This document shows positions 37,141 to 48,522 of a DNA stretch of 64,000 nt, in pieces. The stretch lies in the NCBI GenBank assembly GCA_963169105.1, contig OY720636.1, positions 121,848,188 to 121,912,187 of the forward strand. Reading direction: 5' to 3'. The DNA comes from Ceriagrion tenellum. Lineage: Eukaryota; Arthropoda; Insecta; Odonata; Coenagrionidae. The translations under genes were made by a program, and so were the position numbers. The first letter of the stretch is position 1. Each line of letters begins with the position of its first letter. Under the pieces are notes generated by a model that had not been told where the DNA came from, searched no databases, and worked only from the letters and a program-made list of their open reading frames with translations.

Positions 37141-37650
37141 CTAAGCAGTTGTCGCCCCTTTTAAACCTAAATCTACGGTCATTATTACGCCAAATCCCAA
37201 CAGCTGTCCACAATAGGCAGTAACGCCGCTGGTGGTGTCTTGAGAACAGTTCTGTGCATCACCGTGGGGACCCGAGAGGCCACAAAGGAGGATGGGTAGC
37301 AGAGTGAGAATGGGTTTTGAAGGAGGGAGGGAGAGAAAAAGAGAGAGAGAGAGTAGGAGAGGGGAAAGAGGGGGGGAAGAATGCTCGGGGCGCCGAGCAG
37401 TCTGATGCCGAGGCCAATTCCCCAATGCTCGGGGGAAGCCCCAGTGACACAGATTGTCGACGGGGAAGGGGAGACGCCGGAGGCCTATGAAAACACAGCG
37501 GGACGACAAAAACACCAGCGAAACGGGGGTGGAAGATACGGGAGGCGATCCAGCTGGGGGAAGAGTAGGATAGGGCCGTGCGTGGAGGGGATTTGAGAGG
37601 GGGAGGACGGAGAGACTGAAAAAGGAACGCAGATGGGAAGCCTTAAGAGA
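37140..37650. other. GC-rich, purine-skewed island
   Basis: 37300-37380 is almost all A/G on the plus strand, with a GA run at 37341-37353 and GGGGGGG at 37371-37377. The flanks are CpG-containing. The minus-strand frame of 124 codons is Ser/Leu/Pro low-complexity and is not called. Confidence 0.4.
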
Positions 37651-40340
37651 AAGGGAAGAAGATAATATCTCAGATCATTCCGCCCGAGATGGAAATCATG
37701 ATCTGGAGAATGCTACGCATCAAAGTGGATCTCCACGTTCAAACGTTCTGGGAGAGCGTCAATGAAGACTGCAGTCGTGTACATTTTCCATGCTGATGAA
37801 CGGGGAAAGTAAGGCGGCGGATAACTACATGCGTGTATAATGTGCGTCCGACGCGTAATGGGAGTATAATGTGACTCGCACTCAATTGTTCAGGTGTTTG
37901 GTCGTCGCACAAATCTTACGACCACATATTCATGAATTCGCATAAAATATTAGCCATTAGCTCCTTCTTAAGAGGTCTGTTCCGCTAAATAGTCAGTCTC
38001 TTGGTGTTTATTTCAACCCACCTTCGCGACTTTAGTTCCGATAGAATCTATCGCTCTCCAAAAAAACCATTACACGTTTCTGAAAATGTTGCTCATGACT
38101 TTATCACTTAATCAAATACTTAATTCAAGTTGCGTAGGTGGGTCGAGATAATCACTAAAAGATTGACTATTTGGCGGCACCGACCTCTTTAAGAAGGAGC
38201 TAATGACTGATATTTTTATCTACGGCGTCGATCGGGATCAGTAGTGAAGGCTTTCTTCTGAGTTTAAATATATCCATCATCTATGCCCTTCACCACAGTC
38301 ATTACAAGAAATAAACTCCGTCTGGCAGCAGGTATACCTTACCAAAACTCGTTTGATAATTACATCAATGAGTTGTAGTCAACGAGTGTTTGTTTTGCAG
38401 AAGCACATTAAATGCTTATCAGACTGAAAATGACAAATCATCATTACGGAATTTCAGACGGATGGGGCCGAAATTCATGCATCATATTATCAAACAGTGG
38501 TTAAAGGTACAAAAGCTGAATTGGGTAATAGAAATAGATGCCCTATAACTGAACTCAGAGATAATATTGCCACCTTTTGGCTCAAAAGGTCCAAAAAATA
38601 ACCTCGACATGTTTTATCGAGTGTAAAACTTGTATATAATACATAAAAACACACTAATAGCGCCCCAGCAACGAATTAAAATGATGATGCCCGGTTGATT
38701 GCGCAGGTAAGGACTTTATGAACTTTTTCTGAATACGTACAGATACAGCAACAATGTTATATTAACACACGAACAATATTCGTCCACATGTATGCATTTA
38801 TATAAATGTGTAAATATTTTCTCGATAACTACCGAATTGTTTCTCCTGAGAGAGAGTATTTAAGGGTGTTAGGTACGAGGAATCCATTGGACCGAAGTCC
38901 TCAGAGCTGTAGGGATCCCAGGGCCCACAAAAATGGCCCCGATTTTACTCCCATAGTAAACGCATTGGAATAAATTCAGAGGCTTCTTACTTTCTTAGAT
39001 TTCTTGAAGACAAGGTATAAGGTTCAAATTACACTTTCGGATGGCAGAAACAGTGAAGTATTGAATGATCACGATCGACTTATGTATAAACTTAATTTAC
39101 ATTTAAAAACTACAACTACGTTTATAATGACATAGTTATCGATTTTTCTCCGGTTTCAACAGCAATTTTTTCTTCGACAACTTGAGCAATGGCAATTAAC
39201 GAGAGATTTTTACCGGGCGTTCACCGAACCTACTCTTCTCGCAGTGAGAGTTTGATGTTTTGGGTACGGGGAATCCATTGAGTCAAGTTTTATTACCGTT
39301 GAAGTGCACAGTTGGCGCCGACATTACCAGTTACGCAGGGATGCAATAGCGATGAACATATTAGCTATTATAATGAATACCACGCCATTATCACAGCTAT
39401 ACAATCATGATAACGGGCTATTAAGTAAGCAACTCTAACAGTTACGCCAGCGTTTAGCACGAAGAAATATCACTGACGAGGAGATTTTTCTCTTTAATTC
39501 ATCATAAGGTACTGTTGAATAATAATGCAAAAACAAATAAATAAATAAAGATGTTGAAAAAAAATGTACTGTAGAGAAAAGAAAAGGTAGAAGTCATGTT
39601 AAGAAAGACTGTATAGAAAGAAAGTTAAGAAAGGTGTTGTACAGAATGAAGTATTCAAATAAAATTCACCAACAGGTACTGGGGATAAAACTAATATTCC
39701 GCTACTACCATATGATATAATAAATGTAAGAATTTAAGGGTGCAAGATATGAAAGATATAAAAGAGCTGTCAACTTTTCCAAATCCATACTGAGGACATA
39801 CCGTGACATTTACGGAGTGACTTCGAATTCTCATGGAAAATTCCTCGTATTTCCCAATAAGGATTCCTATTCCTTCGAAAATGCCCTTGAACCTCCAGAT
39901 TTGTTATGGTTTCCGCCTCAAATCAGCCCGCTAAAAATATTCTAATCATGCTATTTGCAGTTATCTATCCACGCGCAACTTGGATGGAAACGATGTTTTT
40001 CCATAAGGGATTTTCAAACTAAGATTCGTCCCAAGTTTTCCAGCATTTCCATGAGCTAAAGGCCATAAATCATTAGAATTTACGGTATTTTGTCTCAATG
40101 AGGCTTTCAAATGCCAATTCTCATCAATGAGCGATTTAAACGTTTAAACTATAATTTATAATTTATATTTCATACATTTAATGCTTCTGCCGAGGATAAG
40201 CTGAAATTTTGAATACGTAGTTCATTTTTCAAAATTTTCAAAAGTTTAATAAATGAGTTAACCTCGAAGGTGATGAAAATGTTTCGATCACTGCCTGCAG
40301 CTATAGAGATTAACATAATCTTTTCAGCTCCATTTAGAAA
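37650..40340. other. AT-rich non-coding stretch
   Basis: It contains the MITE-like element at 37943-38219. The phrase GGAATCCATTG occurs in similar surroundings near 38880 and 39270, a weak dispersed similarity. Otherwise nothing is recognised, and there is no open frame of note over this stretch. Confidence 0.55.
37943..38219. mobile_element. MITE-like element with long terminal inverted repeats
   Basis: The left arm runs from about 37943 (ATAAAATATTAGCCATTAG, CTCCTTCTTAAGAGGTC) to about 38030. The right arm, about 38122-38219, is its imperfect reverse complement (GACCTCTTTAAGAAGGAGC, then TAATGACTGATATTTTTAT). The arms are about 85-95 bp each and the element about 277 bp. No protein is encoded. 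It fits a non-autonomous foldback DNA element. The superfamily is unclear because the target-site duplication cannot be fixed. Confidence 0.7.
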
Positions 40341-40342
40341 AG

Positions 40343-40500
40343 CTTAAATATAGCCGGAGGTTGATTCCTTCTTTCGGGTTTTCCGCCGCGTTGGTTCATG
40401 TTGGGTCCCCAACATGAACCAACGCGGCGGAAAACCCGAAAGAAGGAATCAACCTCCATCAAAGCCCCGCGGAAGCCTTCAACAGAACTTAAATACAGCC
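40343..40500. repeat. Perfect 50-bp palindrome flanked by 13-bp direct repeats
   Basis: Arms 40356-40405 and 40408-40457 are exact reverse complements of each other, with only two bases (TC) between them. I checked all 50 pairs. The palindrome is followed by a 30-bp tail (40458-40487). The unit is flanked by CTTAAATATAGCC (40343-40355) and CTTAAATACAGCC (40488-40500), a 12/13 direct repeat that looks like a target-site duplication. The arms are more GC-rich than their surroundings (GGGTTTTCCGCCGCGTTGG). This may be a small foldback insertion. An assembly or amplification artefact is the main alternative. Confidence 0.85.
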
Positions 40501-40677
40501 CTTTACTTCAGCTTGAGCGATGAGAATAGAGATAAACGATCTTGAAAAGTAAAACGTTAACACGTTTTAACCCAATCAACATTTAAACGTTCGATCGTAC
40601 CGTATAATAGACCTCACAGAGGACTTTTTAACGATTGAGTTTTATTGTTCTATCGACCTCTTCATGGAATGTCAGTT

Positions 40678-40806
40678 TAAATCTCGAGGATAGGTCACAA
40701 AATTAAAAATAAATAACTATGACTCCTTGCCGACGTTACACACTGAAATGTCGGCAAGGAGTCATAGTTATTTATTTTTAATTTTGTGACCTATCCTCGA
40801 GATTTA
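40678..40806. repeat. Perfect 57-bp inverted repeat with 15-base spacer
   Basis: Arms 40678-40734 and 40750-40806 are exact reverse complements around GTTACACACTGAAAT. They have the AT-rich composition of the local DNA and show no flanking target-site duplication. That suggests an inverted duplication of local sequence by template switching rather than transposition. Identical arms imply a recent event, gene conversion, or an artefact of sequencing or assembly. Confidence 0.9.
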
Positions 40807-42301
40807 GATTGAGTTTTTCTGTAATCTTGAGTTATCACGATAACGGTCGAACCTCAGCCGGGAGTGGCAAACAGCAGTAAACCAACATTCGAAGCGGAAA
40901 CGTATAATTTTGAACTCGAAATGCTTATATTAAATTAAGAGAATTATACTCAAGCTATAAAAGAATAAACCGTCAACTTTCCTGCAAGAGTAAAAAGACA
41001 AGTATAATCGACGATAATGCACACACATCATTTGAATCAGCATCGGATATCACTCCAAGCGTCCACGATCATATAAGACATAACTTTTTGTTTGAAAGGT
41101 TTTAAAGCGTTTCGAATGCTGATTAATAACCACCTTCACTGGAGCTTGGCTATCAATGGTGAGTGATCACGATAATAGGGCATATTTTGCTTAATTCTAG
41201 CCTTGTGCATGAAGGCGCTAACGTGAAAAAATTATTTAATGTCATTTAGTTTGACCAAATAATCGTTAGATGAACACCAATTTATAAAACTCAAGGACTT
41301 CCATCATCTAAATTGCTTAGGTGATTATTAGCGCCAGAACTAGCAGAAAGTTACAAAAACAACTATCTGCTAAATTTCATTGAATCGGAAAATCGCGAAC
41401 CTTGCCCAAATTTTTTTGTCATCATCAGGCAGACCCAAAATCCTCATGAGATTTCTATGGAAGCAGAAAACAAGCAATTTACTCTGGATAGGAAGCCTTT
41501 TCTGGCTCTTCAACCTCCACAGATTGGGCTGTAACGAGAAATAAATGATGAGTCACTGAGCCAGTGACCAACCACTCATTTCCTCGAGACTACAACAGGA
41601 GGTTTCCACAAAACAAGCATAGGTTGGCAGTTTTTGTAACAATCTACGCAGGAAAACGCCATCCTTCTCATTTGTCGTGATATATTGCATGCTTAAAGTT
41701 TTACGACGGTTTTCAAATGCCCTACTGTTACAGTGAATTCATTCTGCTTTAAAATTAAACCAAAATTTATTGCCCAACACATTAACGTTGCTCGCTTCCA
41801 CCGCCACTTTCAAATTGGCATTTTAAGCCATAAAATGGGACAGGCTCATATATAAAAGTCGGCAAATTGTTCCTAATGTCTATACTAAGTTCATAATAAA
41901 AGAGCCACCATTTTGAAGTACGATTTCGTCATCACTGATGAATATTTAAAAAGAAACCTTAAGTAATGATACTTCCAAATGATAGTGGAACAACAAGCCT
42001 AGATCAAATAATTAAAATGTTATTTGCACTTACAAGGGTAAAACGGAATTCTAGTGCAGCTCAAGGTCCAAGAATTCCTTCTCAACTGTGAAGACGCATC
42101 TCTAGAAATCAAGGGCAAAAGGATAAGATACTCGTGAGGGATAGAGGTAGAAGACTATCGCCACATAACTTATATTTTAGAAAGATTCGTATGTGAAGAG
42201 AATAAAATACATTCAAAGAAAGAGCCATGATCCACTCATGCACTAATTAAGGGATCAAACTTGTGACAACAATAATATGAATTATACGGAAAGAATGTGA
42301 A

Positions 42302-42381
42302 TAGGTTATTGAGAAGAAAGGGATGATATACGATCCTTCGTTAGGTTATTGAGAAGAAAGGGATGATATACGATCCTTCGT
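42302..42381. repeat. 40-bp perfect tandem duplication
   Basis: The unit beginning TAGGTTATTGAGAAGAAAGG and ending GATCCTTCGT is present at 42302-42341 and 42342-42381, with no mismatch visible. This is a recent local duplication. Confidence 0.9.
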
Positions 42382-44405
42382 TTAACCAGGGTGCACTTGC
42401 ACATGGTTGCTATATTTATTGAATGATTTATACCATTGCGCAGTAAGAGTTCCTATAAATCATAATTTCAATAAATAATAATTTCTAAAGAGAGCGGAGT
42501 TGTAAAAGGAGGAGCTAAATAATTCCATTCAACATTTTGAAATTTTAACCTCCATAAATGCTGTCCATAAGAAAAAATAATTCCAGCAGAAAACAAATGA
42601 TACCGGATAATGGTAAAAAAAATATTTACGATAAAATTTGTATATTCAAACAATTGACTAGTATCACAACACTAATTGATAATAAAATTAATGCGGAAAT
42701 TATTGACGATAAAATCAAAGAGGTAACTCGACTCGAACTTTTTTAAGGAATATTCATTACGTATTCATTTCTATTTTATGAGAAGCTTCAATGTGTATAG
42801 TCTTCATATTTTCTTCTGATGACTTGTTATGAAAAAGGCTTTGAAGCAAAGTGGAAAATTAATTGCCGTAAAATTGATATGGAATGAAAGAAGTCACAAC
42901 TATTCAGTTCAAAAAGCACACAAAGATGAATATGTATGACTCAGAGCACCAAATCATGTAAATCATCGTACTTTGTTCTACCATTATAGTAGAAGGATAA
43001 TCGTATGCAGCGATACATCTTCATTCATTTTCTTCGGAAGCTCAAAGTACTTATGCGTCTCGCTGGAAATACAGCAAGAGACGGAGCGGCATAATGAAGC
43101 ACCAATTGAGAAAGGAGTGTGAGTAGTGGAGTAAAGCATCAATCAAACTTCCCATTGAACTCATTCCGCCTATAGATACAAAATAGGCAAGTAACGGTTA
43201 TTTCTGAGCGACCTAAAGAAAAAAGGAAGATCCCACTTTTTATGCCGTTCAAATTTTACTTCAGAGATTTATTCTCCTTCCTTAACGACATAAAATCCCA
43301 GGTCTTTTTGGTATTTTTTTAAATCGATCAAGAAATCTACGAAGTACAAAGTGATGAGCCAGTTAAAATAAATTTCACCTTTCATTCGCTTTCCTTCCTC
43401 CTGCAAGTGTTGCTACAATCTCCAAGTGAGCAGAGCTTTTCTTCCAAGAGGCTTTCAAATATATTTTATCTATGCTGGAATTGGAGGGTTGGCATGAGTA
43501 CTGACTTTTCATCCAGAGGGGTAAGTTTTTATTCCTGACAGTGGCAGGAGGTTTTTCTAAATGGGTGCTGGTTTTGAGCCCTCAGGTGCTATGTGGAAAG
43601 TGGGTCTATTGAAGGACTCCGTTTTACGAACAAGACACAGGATTGTGCAAATTTCAGCATTATTCACCGTAAGTTACGCCAAAAACAGACTAAAACCGAT
43701 ACCTCTCTGCATTTCCCAAATAATCTCAAGATCACAAATCTACTCACCAAAAGGAAATATCATGAAGGATCCCAGCTGTCGACTGCCTTCCCAAATTACT
43801 TCTAACACCTGTAAAGCAGAAAAATGTGCAATGTCTTCTTCAACAATGCGCCAGAGTTATCCCGGTGTGAGAGCCTCGCACACCGTGACCACGAGGAAAC
43901 CAAAGGAGGGAAATGACAGGAAAGGAAATGATTGGCTGATATCAACGTACAAAGTCAATTAGTAACATGGGAAAGAAGAGAAAACGGAGAGACTATGTCA
44001 TGAAACGTATCGAGTTGCTCATATCAGATGGTTGCCTTTCGCCCTCTTTCCCTCTCAGCCTCAATTCTCCAGTCTTCTCTTTTTCACTCCAAATCTCCCG
44101 TTTTTCTCCCTGGACATTGCTGGATGCATTTCTACAACATCTGCCTCAGTCACATAAGTATTCCTGAAATTAATGGACAACTGCCAACTAAACTTTACCG
44201 TTCACCATTAATGCCGTCATACCATATCAGCCTTATTATTAGATATCCAGCTTCATATGGTTAAAAATTTTCTGTTTTGGCCTTTTTGGGATTTTTTCTT
44301 CTCTTAGCCCAATTATCAAGCTCTTTACAAGGTTATTTTGGCACAGGGAGAGGTCAACCCCTCGGAATCTTCTCTACCATAGAGTTCCCCACGTAGTTTT
44401 CTCTT

Positions 44406-44745
44406 ATTCTTATTGATAAAGTCCTTCACATGGGAAGGAAAGATGATTAAGAATTTAATTCAAAATTTAAACTAAAACCAAAAGTAAAACCGGCTTCAGG
44501 AAAGAGTAAAACAGGTAAACTTTGTTCTCAAGGTTTAATCCTTCAAGAATGCTATTGAAATTGAAACAATGAGAAATTCTTATATTAAAGTCCTTCACAT
44601 GGGAAGGAAAGATGAGTAAGAATTTTATTCAACATTTAAACTAAAACCAAAAGTAAAACCGGCTTCAGGAAAGAGTAAAACAGGTACACTTTGTTCTCAA
44701 GGTTTAATCCTTAAAGAATGCTATTAAAATTAAAATAATGAGAAA
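44406..44745. repeat. Tandem duplication of about 170 bp
   Basis: Copy 1 starts near 44406 and copy 2 near 44576. Both contain GTCCTTCACATGGGAAGGAA, AAGTAAAACCGGCTTCAGG and GTTCTCAAGGTTTAATCCTT. There are about a dozen scattered mismatches, so the duplication is older than the one at 42.3 kb. It carries no coding frame. Confidence 0.85.
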
Positions 44746-45244
44746 GCAGAAACTTGGCTGGTCAGAAAGGCAAACAGGCAATTATTAAAAATGATGGACA
44801 AAATTATATATCCTACTTGTAAATAATAATAATTTAATAAAATAAGGAGGACAAGTAGATGAGGAACACAACCATAGGTTAAGGGGTGTTGAAGGCCGTA
44901 TTGGAAAACATCGTGTTGAACCTTAATCACAAATTACTTGCTCTTGTACAAATTAATGTAAAATACCATGGCCAGAATGTATTTAGTCCGTGACGCTATA
45001 AAGCAGGACGAGAAAGTGGTAATGTGTGATACAAGTCTGCTTGGCATTATATAAGACAACCAGTAAATTTAACGAATTTCTGAATTTTATAATACGATCG
45101 TATTTTAGCGGATTATTCTACGTAGGAGTAGCTAGCTATCGACCAACCAAGTTCATTTATGCTCACGGGCTATGATCCAAAAGTGACCACTATAGCTCAG
45201 CGAGAATTCGTATAGATGGTGGTAAAATTAGTAATACTTTAATA

Positions 45245-45494
45245 TGTGGACCCCAGAAGTCAAGGGGTGTAAGTGACATTTTTGAAAAAAATAAGTTAGC
45301 TACAGGAATGAGATGTGAAAATATTAATATTTTAGGTGGTAAATGGATCCAAGTGATTTTCTTGACAGGTGCCGCTATTTAGGGTAATGCCTCTTTACTA
45401 CTTCGTGGGTTGTACCAAACATTTTCAACTTTGACTTAAGTTTTCTCTAAACAATGGTTTTATTACTTAGACCCCTTGACTTCTTGGGTCCACA
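45245..45494. mobile_element. MITE-like element flanked by TA
   Basis: The left end TGTGGACCCCAGAAGTCAAG (45245) and the reverse complement of the right end, TGTGGACCCAAGAAGTCAAG, agree at 27 of 29 positions over the whole terminal repeat. The element is 250 bp and non-coding, with TA immediately outside each end (45243-45244 and 45495-45496). This fits a TA-targeting non-autonomous element such as a Tc1/mariner-type MITE, but the superfamily is inferred only from the TA. Confidence 0.75.
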
Positions 45495-46139
45495 TATATA
45501 TTTAATTAATCGTTAACCTAAAAGTCTCCACTACCACAGCTGCAGCAGCAAACCAGTCTTTTTCTAAAACCAAATCTACAACGGAACGCTGTAATACTGA
45601 TCAAGACTCTGCTTTCGCGCTGATACAAAATCGATATAAAGTCAATACCGAAAAGACGACTCCAGTAATGTTCCTCCCTCGGTATCAGGCTCCGGCTAGT
45701 ATAGCTCAAATTGGATCAGATGTGGAGTAATAAGGGATTAAGGTGAGATAAAAATGATGAAAACTTTACATGACAAATTTATGGGTGGAAATGGATGAGG
45801 AAGGTGGAAAAATGCCCATTACCTTAAAACGACGAAGAAGTTTTCCAAAAACGTGCAGCCTAAGCTGTGATTTTTCATGGCTATTTTGACTGTATTAAGT
45901 TTCTATGACTCCAATCATAAATGTTTCGATATCTTTCTAGCAGGTCCAATATATCCAATTTAATTTCATGAAATTATATTCCATGGAAATCCTAATACTG
46001 AAAATTAACTCCACCGAATATTGAAAATTAACTACAAGTCAAAGCCAATTCCTTCGGATGAGTGTCTCAATGTTTTATCACGGCCGCTTAAGTTGCGATT
46101 GTACAATTTGATGCAAAATATTCGCAACGCAGGTACGAG

Positions 46140-46830
46140 AGGCGCCACTCACCATTGTGTGCCGAAATCGGCGATTCGTTAACTCTGGAGCCCGGCTGGC
46201 CACCTCAGTCCCGTCTCCCCTGTGGCCACTTATATTCCCACACTCGCCCGATCCAGCCTCCCTCTCCCCCCCACCAGCCTCTCTCTCTTTGTGGACCACG
46301 GACTCTCTCATCTTTCCCTTCTCCTCCTCCTCCCATCTCCCACCTCCGCCTCCCACGCTGGCCCACCCGTCATTGGAGAGGAGGGGGCGGGGAGGGAGGA
46401 GGAGGAGATTCGGTGGGAGGAGACGAGGGAGCGGCTTGTCTTGTGTAGCGGTAAATATACGGCAATATCGCCTGTGAGAAGCTCTCACTTAACAACGGCG
46501 AGGAAGGAGCCGTGACCCCAAGGCGATCACCTCCCGCTCCTGCGACACTCACACAAGGAGAACACATACAAACTGTTCCGGCACATATCACACGCGGACC
46601 TTTATTTATGTATTTAATGTAACCCGAAATAATAAAATAAAAAAGAAACCGAGCGGCTGGCGCGGTGTCCTAGTAAATTCGGAGCTAAGCACTCCCAGAG
46701 GGAGTCGCTCAAGCGACCGGGGGGTGTCGGCCGACGTTCTCGCCCATAAAGGAGCCGCCGCCGCCACAATACGATCGTGAGCGGGTGACCGATACAAAAT
46801 GCGAGGGGCGGGGGGGAACAACGCAATATA
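46140..46830. other. GC-rich island with C-rich to G-rich switch
   Basis: The plus strand is C/T-rich from about 46190 to 46370 and abruptly G/A-rich from 46376 to 46440. A CpG-dense tract follows at 46490-46830, with GGCGG-type runs and GGAGCCGCCGCCGCC near 46750. Overlapping frames on both strands (up to 136 codons) are low-complexity. It is a candidate CpG-island promoter, but no exon can be assigned. Confidence 0.4.
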
Positions 46831-47370
46831 ATGATTACTTCACAGCGTTGCGCTGCGCAGAGACTTCTAAGGCACGACAGTCAATGGATAAAATAGAAGA
46901 GTACAAGAAACTGTACTGCGCCTTGCAGGTGGGATTTTACGTCGACTGCAGAAGACCAATATCGTGACTAAACCTGCCCGACTATAATAAAACGATTCCT
47001 GAATGTCTCTGCTCCTTTATACTCATAAAGTCCTGGGCATTTTCGCTCCCATACTTTTACTATCTGTCTAAATTTAAATCTAAGTAGATGTTAGGTATCT
47101 TTCGATCAAGCAGAATAAGTGTGGCTTAAAAACTGTTACAATTAAGTGAATTGCTATTTCTATTCTTTTATGTTGAAATCTCTTGCAACTGCAGTGAACA
47201 TAGCTATCCAGAATTATCGGTATATGTAATTTAAGTTACAGCAATGATGTGATACTTCAAAACAAACTCCGTCCGACCATAAGTATATGGAAGTGTTTAA
47301 AAATTATAAAAAATAGATGACTTGGTTAGCATTTATTTCTGGAATCTTTAAAATCAAAGTTCTTTCAAAA
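46830..47370. other. AT-rich non-coding stretch
   Basis: Nothing recognisable before the 3' end of the LINE that begins near 47380. Confidence 0.6.
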
Positions 47371-47413
47371 TTTCTTTAATTTTATATTATAGAACCTTCT
47401 TCTCTGCTAAAGG

Positions 47414-48522
47414 TTATCCTTTTTGTTGCAGCCACGACTTCCAACAATCTCTTTTTTCAGCCTTCCTCTTCATTTCATTGTACGAGGTGCATCCCATTTC
47501 CATCGCCAATACTTTTAGGTATGAATTTCTCGGTCGTCCTCTCTGTCTTTTGCCTAGAATTTTTCCTTCCATAATATTTTGTATGAAGTTGTCGTGCCTG
47601 AGTAAGTGTCCGATGAGCTTTGCTTTTCTTGTTTTAATTGTTTCCAATATTTCTCTTTCTGTATGGACTTCATTTAGTACTTCCTCATCAGTTTTCCTGT
47701 CGGTCCACCTAGTTTTTGTAATCCTCCTCCAAAACCACATTTCTGCAGCTTCAAGTTTGGTCATTTCACTCTTCCTTGGTGTCCATGTCTTACATCCATA
47801 TGTTAGCACACTCCACACAATGCTTTTCAGGAATTTCTTCCTAGTCTCAATACTAATGCTTTAATTTACTAGGAGACTTTTCTTTAATTGAAAGGCTTTC
47901 TTGGCTAACGTTATTCTTCTTTTGACCTCTAAGGAGCAGTTGTTACGATTCTCTAATATGCTACTCAAGTAGCAGAACTCTGTCACTTCCTCCAGTCTCA
48001 CTCCGTCTATACATATATTCGTTATCTTTTCTCTTCTCTTTCTTTCTACCACCATGATTTTTGTTTTCTTGGTGTTTATTTTAAGTTTCAGTTTTAATAA
48101 AATATTATTTAGAATCTTGAACATTCGACTTAATTCCTTCTCTGAGTCAGCTACTACAGCAATGTCGTCTGCAAATGGAATGCAATGAATTTGTTTACCA
48201 TTTATTTTAATTCCTCTTGTCTTTGTTTTCATTTCAGACATTGCTTCTTCTATGTATAGGTTAAACAAGTAAGGCGATATTGGGCAACCTTGTCTAACAC
48301 CTCTTCTTATATTTGCTTTTTTCTTGGTGCCACTATTTCTATTTCCGTACTTTGGTTTTGGTAGAGGTTAAAAATCAATCTTTTGTCTCCCCAATCCATC
48401 CCTATTTTGCACATTGCTTGAAACAGTAGTCTACAGTCAACATGGTCATAAGCTTTTTCCAAATCAACGAAAGCTATATAAGTTTTCCTGTTAATTACCG
48501 AACAATAACGCTTCTGTCCCAT
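47414..48522 (-). pseudogene. Reverse transcriptase/C-terminal region of RTE-like LINE
   Basis: Three blocks run in order on the minus strand. 48522-48307 holds FVDLEKAYDHVDCRLLF, the RT motif with the first catalytic Asp. 48306-47861 holds RRGVRQGCPISPYLFNLY and the catalytic FADDIAVVAD, then INTKKTKIM and the EVTEFCYLSS thumb region. 47858-47414 holds LTYGCKTWTPRKSEMTKLEA, WFWRRITKTRW and RQRGRPRNSYL, the C-terminal domain typical of RTE/BovB-type proteins. A frameshift separates block 1 from block 2 near 48270-48310, and a stop at about 47858 separates blocks 2 and 3, so it is inactive. The family product reverse-transcribes the element's RNA at a nicked chromosomal target. Confidence 0.88.

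Larger units (their letters stand above)
40810..46130. other. AT-rich non-coding stretch with repeats
   Basis: It holds the repeats listed separately at 42302-42381, 44406-44745 and 45245-45494. A 133-codon frame at 43561-43962 has no recognisable domain and is not called. No RNA gene is seen. Confidence 0.5.

Noticed and set aside
38870..39285. Repeated GGAATCCATTG context as a dispersed element
   Set aside because: Only short patches match and no ends can be defined.
41418..41440. GTCATCATCAGG as a minus-strand hammerhead box
   Set aside because: No GAAA box or stem II follows at the required distance.
42818..42842. CTGATGACTTGTTATGAAAAAG as a hammerhead core
   Set aside because: Both boxes are present, but the interval cannot form a stem II, so this is probably chance.
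43380..43480. Possible hAT C-terminal domain (PASVAT... and SPSEQSFSSKRL)
   Set aside because: The resemblance needs a frameshift and covers only about twenty residues, with no neighbouring hAT blocks. Too weak to call.
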